NCBI GenBank assembly: GCA_044359885.1
Contig: JBIKLI010000014.1
Coordinates: forward strand, 1-30,415
DNA length: 30,415 bases
Source of the DNA: CAIOSQ01 sp044359885
Lineage (GTDB): Bacteria; Pseudomonadota; Alphaproteobacteria; CACIAM-22H2
Reading direction: 5' to 3'
Shown here: in pieces, positions 1 to 12,708 of the stretch
Numbering within the stretch: position 1 is the first letter of the stretch
Layout of the letters: each line of letters begins with the position of its first letter
Translations under genes and position numbers: made by a program
Notes under the pieces: generated by a model
What the model saw: the letters and a program-made list of their open reading frames with translations, nothing else
Databases searched by the model: none
Told to the model about the DNA's origin: nothing

Positions 1-96
1 GCGCATGTCGAGGACTGGCGCAGCGCGCGCGGCGCCTATGCGCGCGCCGACCGCCTTTCCGCTTCCGGCGAGCGTGGGTTGTCGATCATTCTGTAG
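1..96 (+). CDS. C-terminal tail of an unidentified protein (5' truncated)
   Basis: The frame is open from the first base of the window and ends at TAG (94-96), giving 31 residues that end in GLSIIL. The reading is plausible as coding because it is co-directional with the next gene and ends 39 bases before it. The tail is rich in Arg and Ala (SARGAYARADRL) with a short hydrophobic end. I do not recognise the family and assign no function. It could be a chance open frame, because in such GC-rich DNA short open frames are common. Confidence 0.45.
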   Translation, partial: AHVEDWRSARGAYARADRLSASGERGLSIIL

Positions 97-135
97 CCGC
101 CCCGCGGCGCGGGCGCGAACAGGACAGGACGCCCC

Positions 136-528
136 ATGCAACGACAGCCGATCGAGATTCCGGACACCATCTTCGCCTTCGCAGCACCGCTGCTGCCGGC
201 ACGCGACATCGAGGCGACGGTCGCCTTCTATGCGAACCTGCTCGGCTTCCGCCGCGACGCCGTGCGCGGGCAGCCTGCGGACCGCGCCGCCATGAAGCGC
301 GACGGCGCCGAGATCCATTTCTTCCGCTGCGACGATCCGGCCGCCTTCGCCCGGGCCGGGTGCCGGGTCCGGGTCGACGGCATCGACGCGCTCTACGCCC
401 GCTGCGTCAATCGCGGCGCCGTGCATCCCGACGGCAAGCTGGGCGAGACCGCGTGGGGCGATCGCGAATTCGCAATGGTCGATCCCGACGGCGTGGTGGT
501 CACGTTCTTCCAGCCGCTGCGGCCCTGA
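136..528 (+). CDS. VOC-fold protein (glyoxalase / bleomycin-resistance type)
   Basis: This 130-residue protein has the usual size of a single-domain vicinal oxygen chelate protein. The N-terminal part carries the typical opening of the fold, PLLPARDIEATVAFYANLLGF (residues 18-38). The C-terminal part carries the closing motif, REFAMVDPDGVVVTFFQPL, where the DPDG turn and the following strand are highly characteristic. The ATG at 136 is preceded by an AGGACAGGAC purine stretch that can serve as ribosome binding site. VOC proteins range from glyoxalases and dioxygenases to drug-sequestering binding proteins. This one looks most like the bleomycin-resistance-like group, where a ligand is bound rather than converted, but the ligand cannot be read from sequence. 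It runs into the DUF1289 gene 14 bases downstream, so the two are probably co-transcribed. Confidence 0.85.
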   Translation: MQRQPIEIPDTIFAFAAPLLPARDIEATVAFYANLLGFRRDAVRGQPADRAAMKRDGAEIHFFRCDDPAAFARAGCRVRVDGIDALYARCVNRGAVHPDGKLGETAWGDREFAMVDPDGVVVTFFQPLRP

Positions 529-542
529 CGCCGCGCCGCGCC

Positions 543-728
543 ATGGCCGCGAGCCCCTGCATCGCCGTCTGCCGGCTCGATCCGCGGAGCGGACTCTGCG
601 TGGGCTGCGGACGAAGCATCGACGAGATCGCCGGCTGGCCCGATCTCGACGAGGCCGCGCGCCGCCGGATCCTCGAGCGGCTGCGCGGCCGCGCCGCCGG
701 CGCCGAAAAGGTTCCGGCGCTGCGCTGA
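543..728 (+). CDS. DUF1289 family small cysteine-rich protein
   Basis: This 61-residue protein begins MAASPCIAVCRLDP and continues with GLCVGCGRSIDEIAGW. That is the DUF1289 signature: four cysteines in the pattern C-x3-C-x8-C-x2-C, followed by a conserved EIxxW. The cysteines (residues 6, 10, 19 and 22) probably bind a metal, zinc or an iron-sulfur centre. The rest of the protein is a short helical tail (DEAARRRILERLRGR). The family has no established biochemical role and is common in Proteobacteria. The ATG at 543 lacks a clear ribosome binding site. Translation may be coupled to the VOC gene that ends 14 bases upstream. Confidence 0.85.
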   Translation: MAASPCIAVCRLDPRSGLCVGCGRSIDEIAGWPDLDEAARRRILERLRGRAAGAEKVPALR

Positions 729-740
729 CCTGTCGCACCC

Positions 741-760
741 CTGCGGCAATCTGGCCGCAG
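741..760 (+). terminator. Candidate hairpin after the DUF1289 gene
   Basis: CTGCGGC and GCCGCAG (741-747 and 754-760) can form a 7-bp GC-rich stem with the 6-base loop AATCTG, starting 12 bases after the DUF1289 stop. No T-run follows, so it would be at best a weak intrinsic terminator or an mRNA 3'-end stabiliser. Confidence 0.3.
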
Positions 761-825
761 ACGCCGGATCGCTCCGCAGCGCGATACTGCGTCGTCGCCG
801 CCGCACGCGGCGCAAGCGAGGAGCC

Positions 826-1092
826 ATGAACCACCATCAGCGCCAGATCCTTCACGCCCTGTTCGCCCATCCGATCAGCGCCAACATCGCGATGGGCGAC
901 GTCGAATCGATGCTCGCGCATCTCGGCGCCGAGATCGACAACCGGCAGAAATCCCGCATCGGCGTGAAGCTGCGCGGCCATACGGCGGTGTTCCACACGC
1001 CGCCGCACCATCTCGCCAAGGACGAGGTGGTCCAGTTGCGCAAGTTCATCGCCGCCTGCGGCATCGAACCCGCTCGCGACTTTCCGCTCTGA
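826..1092 (+). CDS. HicA-like small protein without a HicB partner
   Basis: This 88-residue protein has a good start: ATG at 826 is preceded by GCGAGGAG. It resembles the HicA-like group annotated as type II toxin-antitoxin HicA-family toxin. The N-terminus LHALFAHPISANIAMGDVES matches the 'xxxIFxxPvxxxIxwxxiExLL' opening of these proteins. The centre has the LGAE motif, then SRIGVKLRGHTAVFHTPPH, where the conserved His (about residue 57) lies in the strand that holds the catalytic His of HicA. A C-terminal helix ends LRKFIAACGIEP. Classical HicA toxins degrade mRNA and are neutralised by an adjacent HicB. No HicB-like frame is present on either side, so this may be a solitary, possibly non-toxic RNA-binding member. 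The gene is followed at once by a palindromic terminator-like element. Confidence 0.6.
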   Translation: MNHHQRQILHALFAHPISANIAMGDVESMLAHLGAEIDNRQKSRIGVKLRGHTAVFHTPPHHLAKDEVVQLRKFIAACGIEPARDFPL

Positions 1093-1105
1093 CCCTTCGT
1101 CGCCA

Positions 1106-1135
1106 GGCGTCTGACCCCGGCCGGGGTCAGACGCC
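1106..1135. terminator. Perfect 30-bp palindrome, probable bidirectional terminator
   Basis: GGCGTCTGACCCCGG is followed directly by its exact reverse complement CCGGGGTCAGACGCC, with no mismatch over 30 bases. It lies between two convergent genes: the HicA-like gene ends 13 bases before it, and the stop codon of the GS-like gene (TGA at 1127-1129 on the minus strand) lies within its right arm. RNA from either strand would fold into the same long hairpin, although no T-run follows on either side. Its core (TCTGACCCCxGG) recurs in the tandem repeat at 13699-13758. Confidence 0.65.
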
Positions 1136-2521
1136 GAGATAGGCCTGGTATTCGTAGGGATGCGGCAGCATGGCCTCGCGGCGGACGCTGTCGCCGAGTT
1201 CGGCGGCCAGCGCCTCGCAGAGCGCGGGATCGAACACGCCCTCCGCCAGCAGGAATCCACGATCGGCATCCAGCGCCGCGACGGCTTCGGCCAGGTTGAG
1301 GGCGAAGCCGGGGCTGGCCCGCCGGCGCATGTCCCACCCGGCGCCCCGGCGCGGATCCTGTCCGGCGAGGGGCCCCGGATCGAGGCCACGGTCGATCCCG
1401 TCAAGCCCCGCCATCGCCAGCCCGGCCAGCGCAAGATAGGGATTGGCGGCCGCATCGGGAAAGCGCAGTTCCAGCCGCGCCGATCCCGGCGCCGCGGCCG
1501 ACGGCAGCCGGACCGCGGCGCCGCGATTGGCGATCCCCCAGACCAGCCGCGCATCGGGCGGGTAGAGCCGTGCCAGACGACGGAAACCGTTGGTCGACGG
1601 ATTGACCAGCGCGTTGAGCGCCTTCGCATGGGCGAAGACGCCGCCCACGAAACCCCGCGCCAGATCCTCGCCCGCCGCCGCCGCCAGCAGCGGCGCGCCG
1701 TCGCGCCAGAACGAGATGTTGAGATGCAGCCCCGATCCCGGCCCGGCGGCCAGCGGCAGCGGCATGAACGTTGCCGTCTTGCCGGCGCGCGCAGCCATCG
1801 CCAGCACCAGCGACTTCGCGCGCTGGATGCGGTCGGCGGCGACCAGCGCCGGAACATGCCGCAGGACCAGCTCGTGCTGCGCATGGCCGGCCTCGTGCTG
1901 ATGGCGCAGCGGCTCCAGCCCGGCATCCTCGGCGGCGGCGGCCAGCGCCGCACGCCATGACGCGGCGGCGTCGATCGGCGAAAGCGCCAGATGGCGCGCC
2001 GGATCCAGGACCGCATGGCCCGCATGCACGCCGGCCGTTCCCGCGTCCCACGCCGTCACGCTGAACCCGCATTCGGTCGCCGCCAGACGATAGCTGACCT
2101 GCTCGAAGAGATGGAATTCGAGCTCCGCGCCCACACGCATCTCGTCGGCGACGCCGCGCCGCGCGAGCGCGCCGAGCGCGCGCGCGAGCGTGGCCCGGGG
2201 ATCGAGCCCCGACACCGACGCCTCGCCGGGAACGTGCATCTCGGCGATTGCGGCCAGGGTCGGCACCGGCGCCAGAGGGTCGAGAAAAGCGCTGCCGGCG
2301 ACCGGGACCAGCGCCAGATCGCCCATCCCGGCGCGCCGCCAGCCGGGAAGATTCCCGGCCGCGACGCGCACCGGTCCGTCCGCCGCGCGCAACTGCCCCG
2401 CGCGCAGCGACACGCCGAGCCAGCGGCCGGCGACGTCGGTGAAGCGCAGGTCGAGGGCGCCGCAACCCTGCGCCTGCGCCAGCGCGGCGAGTTCGGCGAG
2501 CGATGCGACGGATTGGGTCAT
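1127..2521 (-). CDS. Glutamine synthetase-like gamma-glutamyl ligase
   Basis: The protein is 464 residues from ATG at 2521; an ATG at 2539 would add six residues. It aligns along its length with GlnA-type glutamine synthetase: FTDVAGRWLGV (27-37), GAELEFHLFE (131-140), HQHEAGHAQHELV (207-219), KTATFMPLPL, GSGLH (262-266), NPSTNGFRRL (307-316), LELRFPDAAANPYL (350-363) and the C-terminal PHPYEYQAYL. Metal and glutamate-site residues are kept: E133, E135, E210, E217, H266, R315, R333, E351 and R353. The ammonium-site residues are not: the Asp of the usual FDGSSI motif is Ala54 and the flap Glu (usual GYEAP) is Pro321. The adenylylation tyrosine segment is not recognisable. It therefore probably forms gamma-glutamyl amides from an organic amine (PuuA/IpuC-like logic). 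The amine is unknown. The gene stands alone on its strand. Confidence 0.85.
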   Translation of the reverse strand: MTQSVASLAELAALAQAQGCGALDLRFTDVAGRWLGVSLRAGQLRAADGPVRVAAGNLPGWRRAGMGDLALVPVAGSAFLDPLAPVPTLAAIAEMHVPGEASVSGLDPRATLARALGALARRGVADEMRVGAELEFHLFEQVSYRLAATECGFSVTAWDAGTAGVHAGHAVLDPARHLALSPIDAAASWRAALAAAAEDAGLEPLRHQHEAGHAQHELVLRHVPALVAADRIQRAKSLVLAMAARAGKTATFMPLPLAAGPGSGLHLNISFWRDGAPLLAAAAGEDLARGFVGGVFAHAKALNALVNPSTNGFRRLARLYPPDARLVWGIANRGAAVRLPSAAAPGSARLELRFPDAAANPYLALAGLAMAGLDGIDRGLDPGPLAGQDPRRGAGWDMRRRASPGFALNLAEAVAALDADRGFLLAEGVFDPALCEALAAELGDSVRREAMLPHPYEYQAYLGV

Positions 2522-2704
2522 GGCGTCAGCCTCGCGCACCGGGCCGGCCGTGTCGCCCTGGCACGCAGGCTAAGCCCGATGCCCGGCCCCCCCGTTCCGA
2601 AAGGCTTGAATTCGCCGCGCCGGACCGGTTTCCTGGCGCCCGGCCGGATCGATGACCGGCGCGACGCGAAGCCCTCTTCCGGGACCATCAAGCGAGGACT
2701 GCCC

Positions 2705-3892
2705 ATGTCACGATCCCTGCCGGTCGCCGATTGCCTGCCCGCCGATCGCGCCGAGGCGCTGCTGATCGGCCGCGCCTGGAAACCCGGCGCCAATGGCGGC
2801 CCCTGCGTCGTCGCGGTGCGCGGCGACGACCTCGTGGACCTGACGCCGGTCTACACGACATCCAGCGGGCTGCTCGACGGGCTGGACCGCGCCCAGCTGC
2901 GCGGCCACGTCGCCAACGCCGCGCGCCTCGCCGGCCTCGGCGCGACGATCGCCAATTCCGACGAGGCGCAGCGCGATCCCGGGCATCCCTGGCTGCTGGC
3001 GCCGGTCGACCTGCAGGCGATCAAGGCCGCCGGCGTCACCTTCGCCCAGAGCATGGTCGAGCGCGTGATCGAGGAGCAGGCGCGCGGCGACGCCACCGCG
3101 GCCGATGCGATCCGGCGCGAGATGACCGCGGCGATCGGCGCGGACCTGTCGAAGATCGTCCCCGGCTCGCCGCAGGCCGAGGAACTCAAGCGGATCCTGG
3201 TCGCCAAGGGCAAATGGTCGCCTTATCTCGAGGTCGGCATCGGCCCCTATGCCGAGATCTTCACCAAGTCGCAGCCGATGTCCGCCGTGGGACATGGCGC
3301 CGATGTCGGCCTGCATCCGGAATCGACCTGGAACAATCCCGAACCGGAAGTCGTCGTCGTCGCCGATCCGCAGGGCCGGCTGGTCGGTGCGGCACTCGGC
3401 AACGACGTCAACCTGCGCGACTTCGAGGGCCGTTCCGCCCTGCTGCTCGGCAAGGCCAAGGACAACAACGCCAGCTGCGCCATCGGGCCTTTCATCCGGC
3501 TGTTCGACGGCGCCTTCACGCTGGAGACGGTGTCGAACGCCGACATCGCCCTGACCGTCGAGGGATCGGACAACTACCGCCTGGAGGGCAAGAGCTCGAT
3601 GTCGCGCATCAGCCGCTCGCCCGCCGCGATCGCCGCCCAGGCCGCCGGCCGGCATCACCAGTATCCCGACGGCTTCGTCCTGTTCTGCGGCACGATGTTC
3701 GCGCCCACCGACGACCGCGACGGCAAGGGGATGGGTTTCACGCACAAGATCGGGGACGTCGTCACGATCTCGACCCCCAGCCTTGGCCGGCTCGTGAACA
3801 GGGTGCGGCTGTCGACCGAATGCGCGCCCTGGAGCTTCGGGACCCTGGCGCTCATGCGCAACCTGGCCGCGCGCGGCCATCTGCGCGGCTGA
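2705..3892 (+). CDS. Fumarylacetoacetate hydrolase (FAH) family protein
   Basis: This 395-residue protein starts at an ATG preceded by GAGGA with a good 7-base gap. The C-terminal two-thirds is an FAH domain. YAEIFTKSQPMS precedes the metal-binding acidic motif NNPEPEVVVV, which is followed by the characteristic GNDVNLRDFEG, equivalent to the usual GNDVSARD. The divalent metal ligands expected of the family (two Glu and one Asp) are thus present. The longer-than-usual form (about 390 residues, with a distinct N-terminal domain) is seen in proteins linked to 2-keto-3-deoxy sugar acids as dehydratases or hydrolases. The exact substrate is not readable. It is the first gene of a run with a phosphatase and an aldose epimerase (8-base gap to the next), which supports a sugar-acid role. 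Confidence 0.85.
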   Translation: MSRSLPVADCLPADRAEALLIGRAWKPGANGGPCVVAVRGDDLVDLTPVYTTSSGLLDGLDRAQLRGHVANAARLAGLGATIANSDEAQRDPGHPWLLAPVDLQAIKAAGVTFAQSMVERVIEEQARGDATAADAIRREMTAAIGADLSKIVPGSPQAEELKRILVAKGKWSPYLEVGIGPYAEIFTKSQPMSAVGHGADVGLHPESTWNNPEPEVVVVADPQGRLVGAALGNDVNLRDFEGRSALLLGKAKDNNASCAIGPFIRLFDGAFTLETVSNADIALTVEGSDNYRLEGKSSMSRISRSPAAIAAQAAGRHHQYPDGFVLFCGTMFAPTDDRDGKGMGFTHKIGDVVTISTPSLGRLVNRVRLSTECAPWSFGTLALMRNLAARGHLRG

Positions 3893-3900
3893 GCGCGCCG

Positions 3901-4515
3901 ATGGCCAACATGTTCTGGCAGGCCGGCGCCGACCGGCTTGCCGCGGCGGCGCGCCGCGAAGCCCTGCGCGTCGCGCCGTCCAGCTTCCTGTTCCTGCGCC
4001 ACGGCGAGACCGACGGCAACCTCAGGGGCCACTATCAGCGCGAGGACCAGCCGCTCAACGCCACCGGCGAGGCGCAGGCCGCGGCCGCGGCACGCATCCT
4101 GTCCGGCGAGCCGGTCGGCGACATCGTCGCGAGCCCGATGCCGCGCGCGTGGCGCACGGCGTCGCTTGCGGCAGCGCCCCATGCGCTGTCGCCGCAGGCG
4201 GACGACCGGATCCGCGAGCGCGTCTTCACCGCGCTGTTCGGCCAGCCCAATCACGATTTCGACTGGGGGCGCGACCCGCCGGGCTGCGAGACGCTGGACG
4301 AATTCGTGACGCGCGTGCGCAGCGGGCTCGCCGACGCGCTGGCGACGCATGCCGCGCCCGGTCGCGAGCGGCTGGTGGTCGCGCATGGCGGCGTGCTGCT
4401 GGTGCTGACGGCGCTGCTCGAGATCGACCTCGATGCCGGCCTGCACCGCAACGCGACACCGCTGCGTTTCCGTCGCGCGGCCGGCGGCTGGGCCGCGCAG
4501 AGGATCGGCGCGTGA
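3901..4515 (+). CDS. Histidine phosphatase family protein
   Basis: This 204-residue protein of the phosphoglycerate-mutase-like superfamily has the phosphohistidine motif LRHGET with catalytic His at about residue 34. After it come QREDQPLNATGEAQA, the usual 'D.PL...G..QA' motif, and SPMPRAWRTA, equivalent to SxLxRAxxTA, which carries an active-site Arg. RIRERVFTALFGQ corresponds to the 'E..fG..eG' segment, and VVAHGGVL carries the second catalytic His. It probably hydrolyses a phosphate ester in the cytoplasm; no signal peptide is visible. The start lies 8 bases after the FAH-gene stop and has no strong ribosome binding site, so it is probably translated by coupling. Its stop overlaps the start of the next gene. 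The substrate is unknown. Confidence 0.88.
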   Translation: MANMFWQAGADRLAAAARREALRVAPSSFLFLRHGETDGNLRGHYQREDQPLNATGEAQAAAAARILSGEPVGDIVASPMPRAWRTASLAAAPHALSPQADDRIRERVFTALFGQPNHDFDWGRDPPGCETLDEFVTRVRSGLADALATHAAPGRERLVVAHGGVLLVLTALLEIDLDAGLHRNATPLRFRRAAGGWAAQRIGA

Positions 4516-5411
4516 GCGCCGGCGGCGAGCGGATCGCGCTCCACGGCGCCGGTCTTCGCGTCGAACTCTCGGCGCTGGGCGCCGAGCTGCGTTCCTTCCG
4601 CCCGGATGGCCGGCGCGAATGGCTGTGGCAGGGCGACCCCGCATGGTGGAGCGGCCAGGCCCCCCTGCTGTTCCCGGTGATCGGCCGCTCGCCGGGCGGA
4701 TCCGTCCGCTGGCAGGGCCGCAGCTTCGCGATGCCCCCGCACGGCGTCGCGCGACAGCGCGTGTTCCAGGTCGTGGCGGCGAGCGCCGGGCGCGCGATCT
4801 TCGAACTCGCGGACGACGAGACGACACGCGCGAACTATCCGTTCGCCTTCCGGCTGACCGTCGACTATGCGCTGGCGCCGGATGCGCTGACCATGACCGT
4901 GACCGCGCACAACCCGGCGCGCGACGCGACGCTGCCGGCCAGCATCGGCTTCCACCCCGGCTTCGCCTGGCCGCTGGTGCCCGGATACGCCAAGACCGAG
5001 CATGTCGTGCGGTTCGCCGCGGCCGAACCGGCCCCGATCCGGCGCATCGATGCCACCGGCCTGGGCCACGCGCGGGGCTTCGACACGCCGGTGCGCGGGC
5101 ACACGATGCCGCTGGCGGACGCGCTGTTCGCCGACGACGCCGTGATCTTCGACCAGCTGTCCAGCCGACGCCTTTGGTACGGCGTGCCGGGACAGCCGGG
5201 CCTGCGCGTCGACTTTCCGGACTGCCCGCATCTGGGCATCTGGATGAAGCCCGGCGCGCCCTATCTCTGCCTGGAGCCCTGGCAGGGCTTCGCGCCCGAC
5301 ACCGGCGACGACGGCGACCTCGCCAATCGGCCGGGGATCGTGCTCGTCCCGCCGGGCGGCACGCTGTCGCGCACGCTGCGCCTCGCCCTCGACGACGTGC
5401 CGGCGGCCTGA
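4512..5411 (+). CDS. Aldose 1-epimerase family protein
   Basis: The start is GTG at 4512, which overlaps the TGA of the phosphatase gene (GTGA), a tight translational coupling. The 299-residue protein has the LacX/YeaD-like galactose mutarotase fold. Its N-terminal segment is LSALGAELRSFRPDGRREWLW, continuing to AWWSGQAPLLFPVIGRS. The motif PPHGVARQR holds one active-site His, IGFHPGFAWPL holds the second, and CLEPWQGFAPDT holds the catalytic Glu. Members interconvert alpha and beta anomers of sugars or hexose-6-phosphates. Together with the FAH-family enzyme and phosphatase just upstream, this suggests a small sugar or sugar-acid module. The specific sugar cannot be told from sequence. Confidence 0.88.
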   Translation: MSAGGERIALHGAGLRVELSALGAELRSFRPDGRREWLWQGDPAWWSGQAPLLFPVIGRSPGGSVRWQGRSFAMPPHGVARQRVFQVVAASAGRAIFELADDETTRANYPFAFRLTVDYALAPDALTMTVTAHNPARDATLPASIGFHPGFAWPLVPGYAKTEHVVRFAAAEPAPIRRIDATGLGHARGFDTPVRGHTMPLADALFADDAVIFDQLSSRRLWYGVPGQPGLRVDFPDCPHLGIWMKPGAPYLCLEPWQGFAPDTGDDGDLANRPGIVLVPPGGTLSRTLRLALDDVPAA

Positions 5412-5420
5412 CGGCCGCCG
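5401..5420. terminator. Candidate hairpin between convergent genes
   Basis: CGGCGGCC and GGCCGCCG form a perfect 8-bp stem around the loop TGAC, which includes the epimerase stop codon. It lies between the convergent epimerase gene and gltD, 3 bases before the gltD stop. No T-run follows on either strand, so termination activity is a guess from position and structure. Confidence 0.4.
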
Positions 5421-5423
5421 TCC

Positions 5424-6875
<1,452 letters not shown>

Positions 6876-6906
6876 GGGTCGAGCTCCGCAGTCGACGGGT
6901 TGAGAT

Positions 6907-11547
<4,641 letters not shown>

Positions 11548-11715
11548 GTCTACCCCCTGCCTGCCGGTCGCCGGCGCAGTCCGATTTCCTGTTGCGGTGC
11601 AAGATAGAAGCCGAACGGGCGGAAACTAGCGGCTCGGGCGACGATTGCCCAGTGGCCGGACAGATTCCCGCCTGGAACTGCCGCAGTGCGACATGGAATA
11701 AACCGACCCGCCCCG

Positions 11716-12621
11716 TCAATGGGGATTTGCGCCTCTGGCGCGCGCCGCGGCGGTCTCGCTCCAGGCCAGCCCGGCACCGGCGACGACGATGATCGCGGCG
11801 CCGGCCCAGGTCCAGGCCTCCGGCAGGTCGCCGAACAGCGCGTAGCCGAACACGACCCCGCCGGCCAGTTGCCAGTAGCCGAACGGAGAAACCAGTCCGG
11901 CATCGGCGTAGCTGAGCGCGCGGGCCGCGCAATAATGCCCGAGCGCGCCCAGAAGGCCCATGCTGGCCATCATGGCGGCATCGCGAAGGTTGCGTGGGGC
12001 GACGAAGTCGAAGGGGACGACCGCCGACATCACGATCGTCCCCGCCAGGACCGCGTAGAGCGTCGAGGTCTCCGGACGATCGACCGCGGCGGCACGGCGC
12101 GACAGCACCTGGAAAAGCGCGTAGAGCGAAGCGCTCGCGAGGATCGCGAGGCTGGGCCAGTCGAGGGCGCCCGGGCTGGGCCGGATCACGACGACGACCC
12201 CGGCGAAGCCGGCCAGCACGGCGAGGAAACGGCGCCAGGACAGGGCCTCGCCCAGGATCGGCGCAGCCAGCAGCATGACCAGGAACGGCGCGACGAAGAT
12301 GATCGTCGACGCCTTGGCGAGACCGACCTGGGGCAAGGCGAAGAAGAACAGCGTGGTCGAGACCAGCATGATCAGCGACAGCGACAGCTGCGTCCCAGGC
12401 CGGCTGGTGCGGAACAGCGCCAGCCCGTTGCGCGGCATGAACAGCACCAGCATCCACAGCAGATGCGTGGTCAGCCGCGCCCAGATCACCTGCTGCGGCG
12501 GGTACTCGGCGGCCAGTTGCTTGCCGAAGGCGTTCATCGCCGGCAGCAGCGTCGCCGACAGCATCATGAACGCGATGCCCAGCAGCGGTCTGTTGGTCAG
12601 CAATGTCGCCGGCGCGCCCAC
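11716..12621 (-). CDS. EamA/DMT-family transporter
   Basis: The gene encodes an inner-membrane protein with about ten hydrophobic segments in two EamA repeats, as in RhaT/YdcZ-like drug/metabolite transporters. The first repeat begins NRPLLGIAFMMLSATLLPAMNAFGKQL. Its fourth to fifth helices include STTLFFFALPQVGLAKASTI and the conserved end of an EamA repeat, APILGEALSWRRFLAVLAGFAGVVVV. The second repeat ends SPFGYWQLAGGVVFGYALFGDLPEAWTW. Such proteins export or import small metabolites by proton exchange; the substrate is not readable. The start is uncertain: no ATG lies upstream of the first helix, so GTG at 12621 (301 residues) or TTG at 12603 (295 residues) must be used, and neither has a strong ribosome binding site. 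It is divergent from the PP2C-like gene across 87 bases. Confidence 0.85.
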   Translation of the reverse strand: MGAPATLLTNRPLLGIAFMMLSATLLPAMNAFGKQLAAEYPPQQVIWARLTTHLLWMLVLFMPRNGLALFRTSRPGTQLSLSLIMLVSTTLFFFALPQVGLAKASTIIFVAPFLVMLLAAPILGEALSWRRFLAVLAGFAGVVVVIRPSPGALDWPSLAILASASLYALFQVLSRRAAAVDRPETSTLYAVLAGTIVMSAVVPFDFVAPRNLRDAAMMASMGLLGALGHYCAARALSYADAGLVSPFGYWQLAGGVVFGYALFGDLPEAWTWAGAAIIVVAGAGLAWSETAAARARGANPH

Positions 12622-12708
12622 CTGCGCATCAAAGCATGCCGCCTTCGGCCGCGCGAGCGGCGCGAACCCGGCTTTACATGCGCAGCGTTCGCATCCAGCC
12701 TGCACCGG

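Noticed and set aside
2522..2704. Possible divergent promoters between the GS-like and FAH genes, e.g. TTGAAT-17-TTTCCT on the plus strand from 2606
   Set aside because: The -10 element is poor and the match no better than chance, so it was not listed as a feature. The 183 bases hold no gene.
11548..11715. A regulated leader, sigma54 site or riboswitch ahead of gltB
   Set aside because: No TGGCAC-N5-TTGC pattern, glutamine riboswitch pattern or conserved structure could be recognised. Only the GGGGG ribosome binding site is clear.
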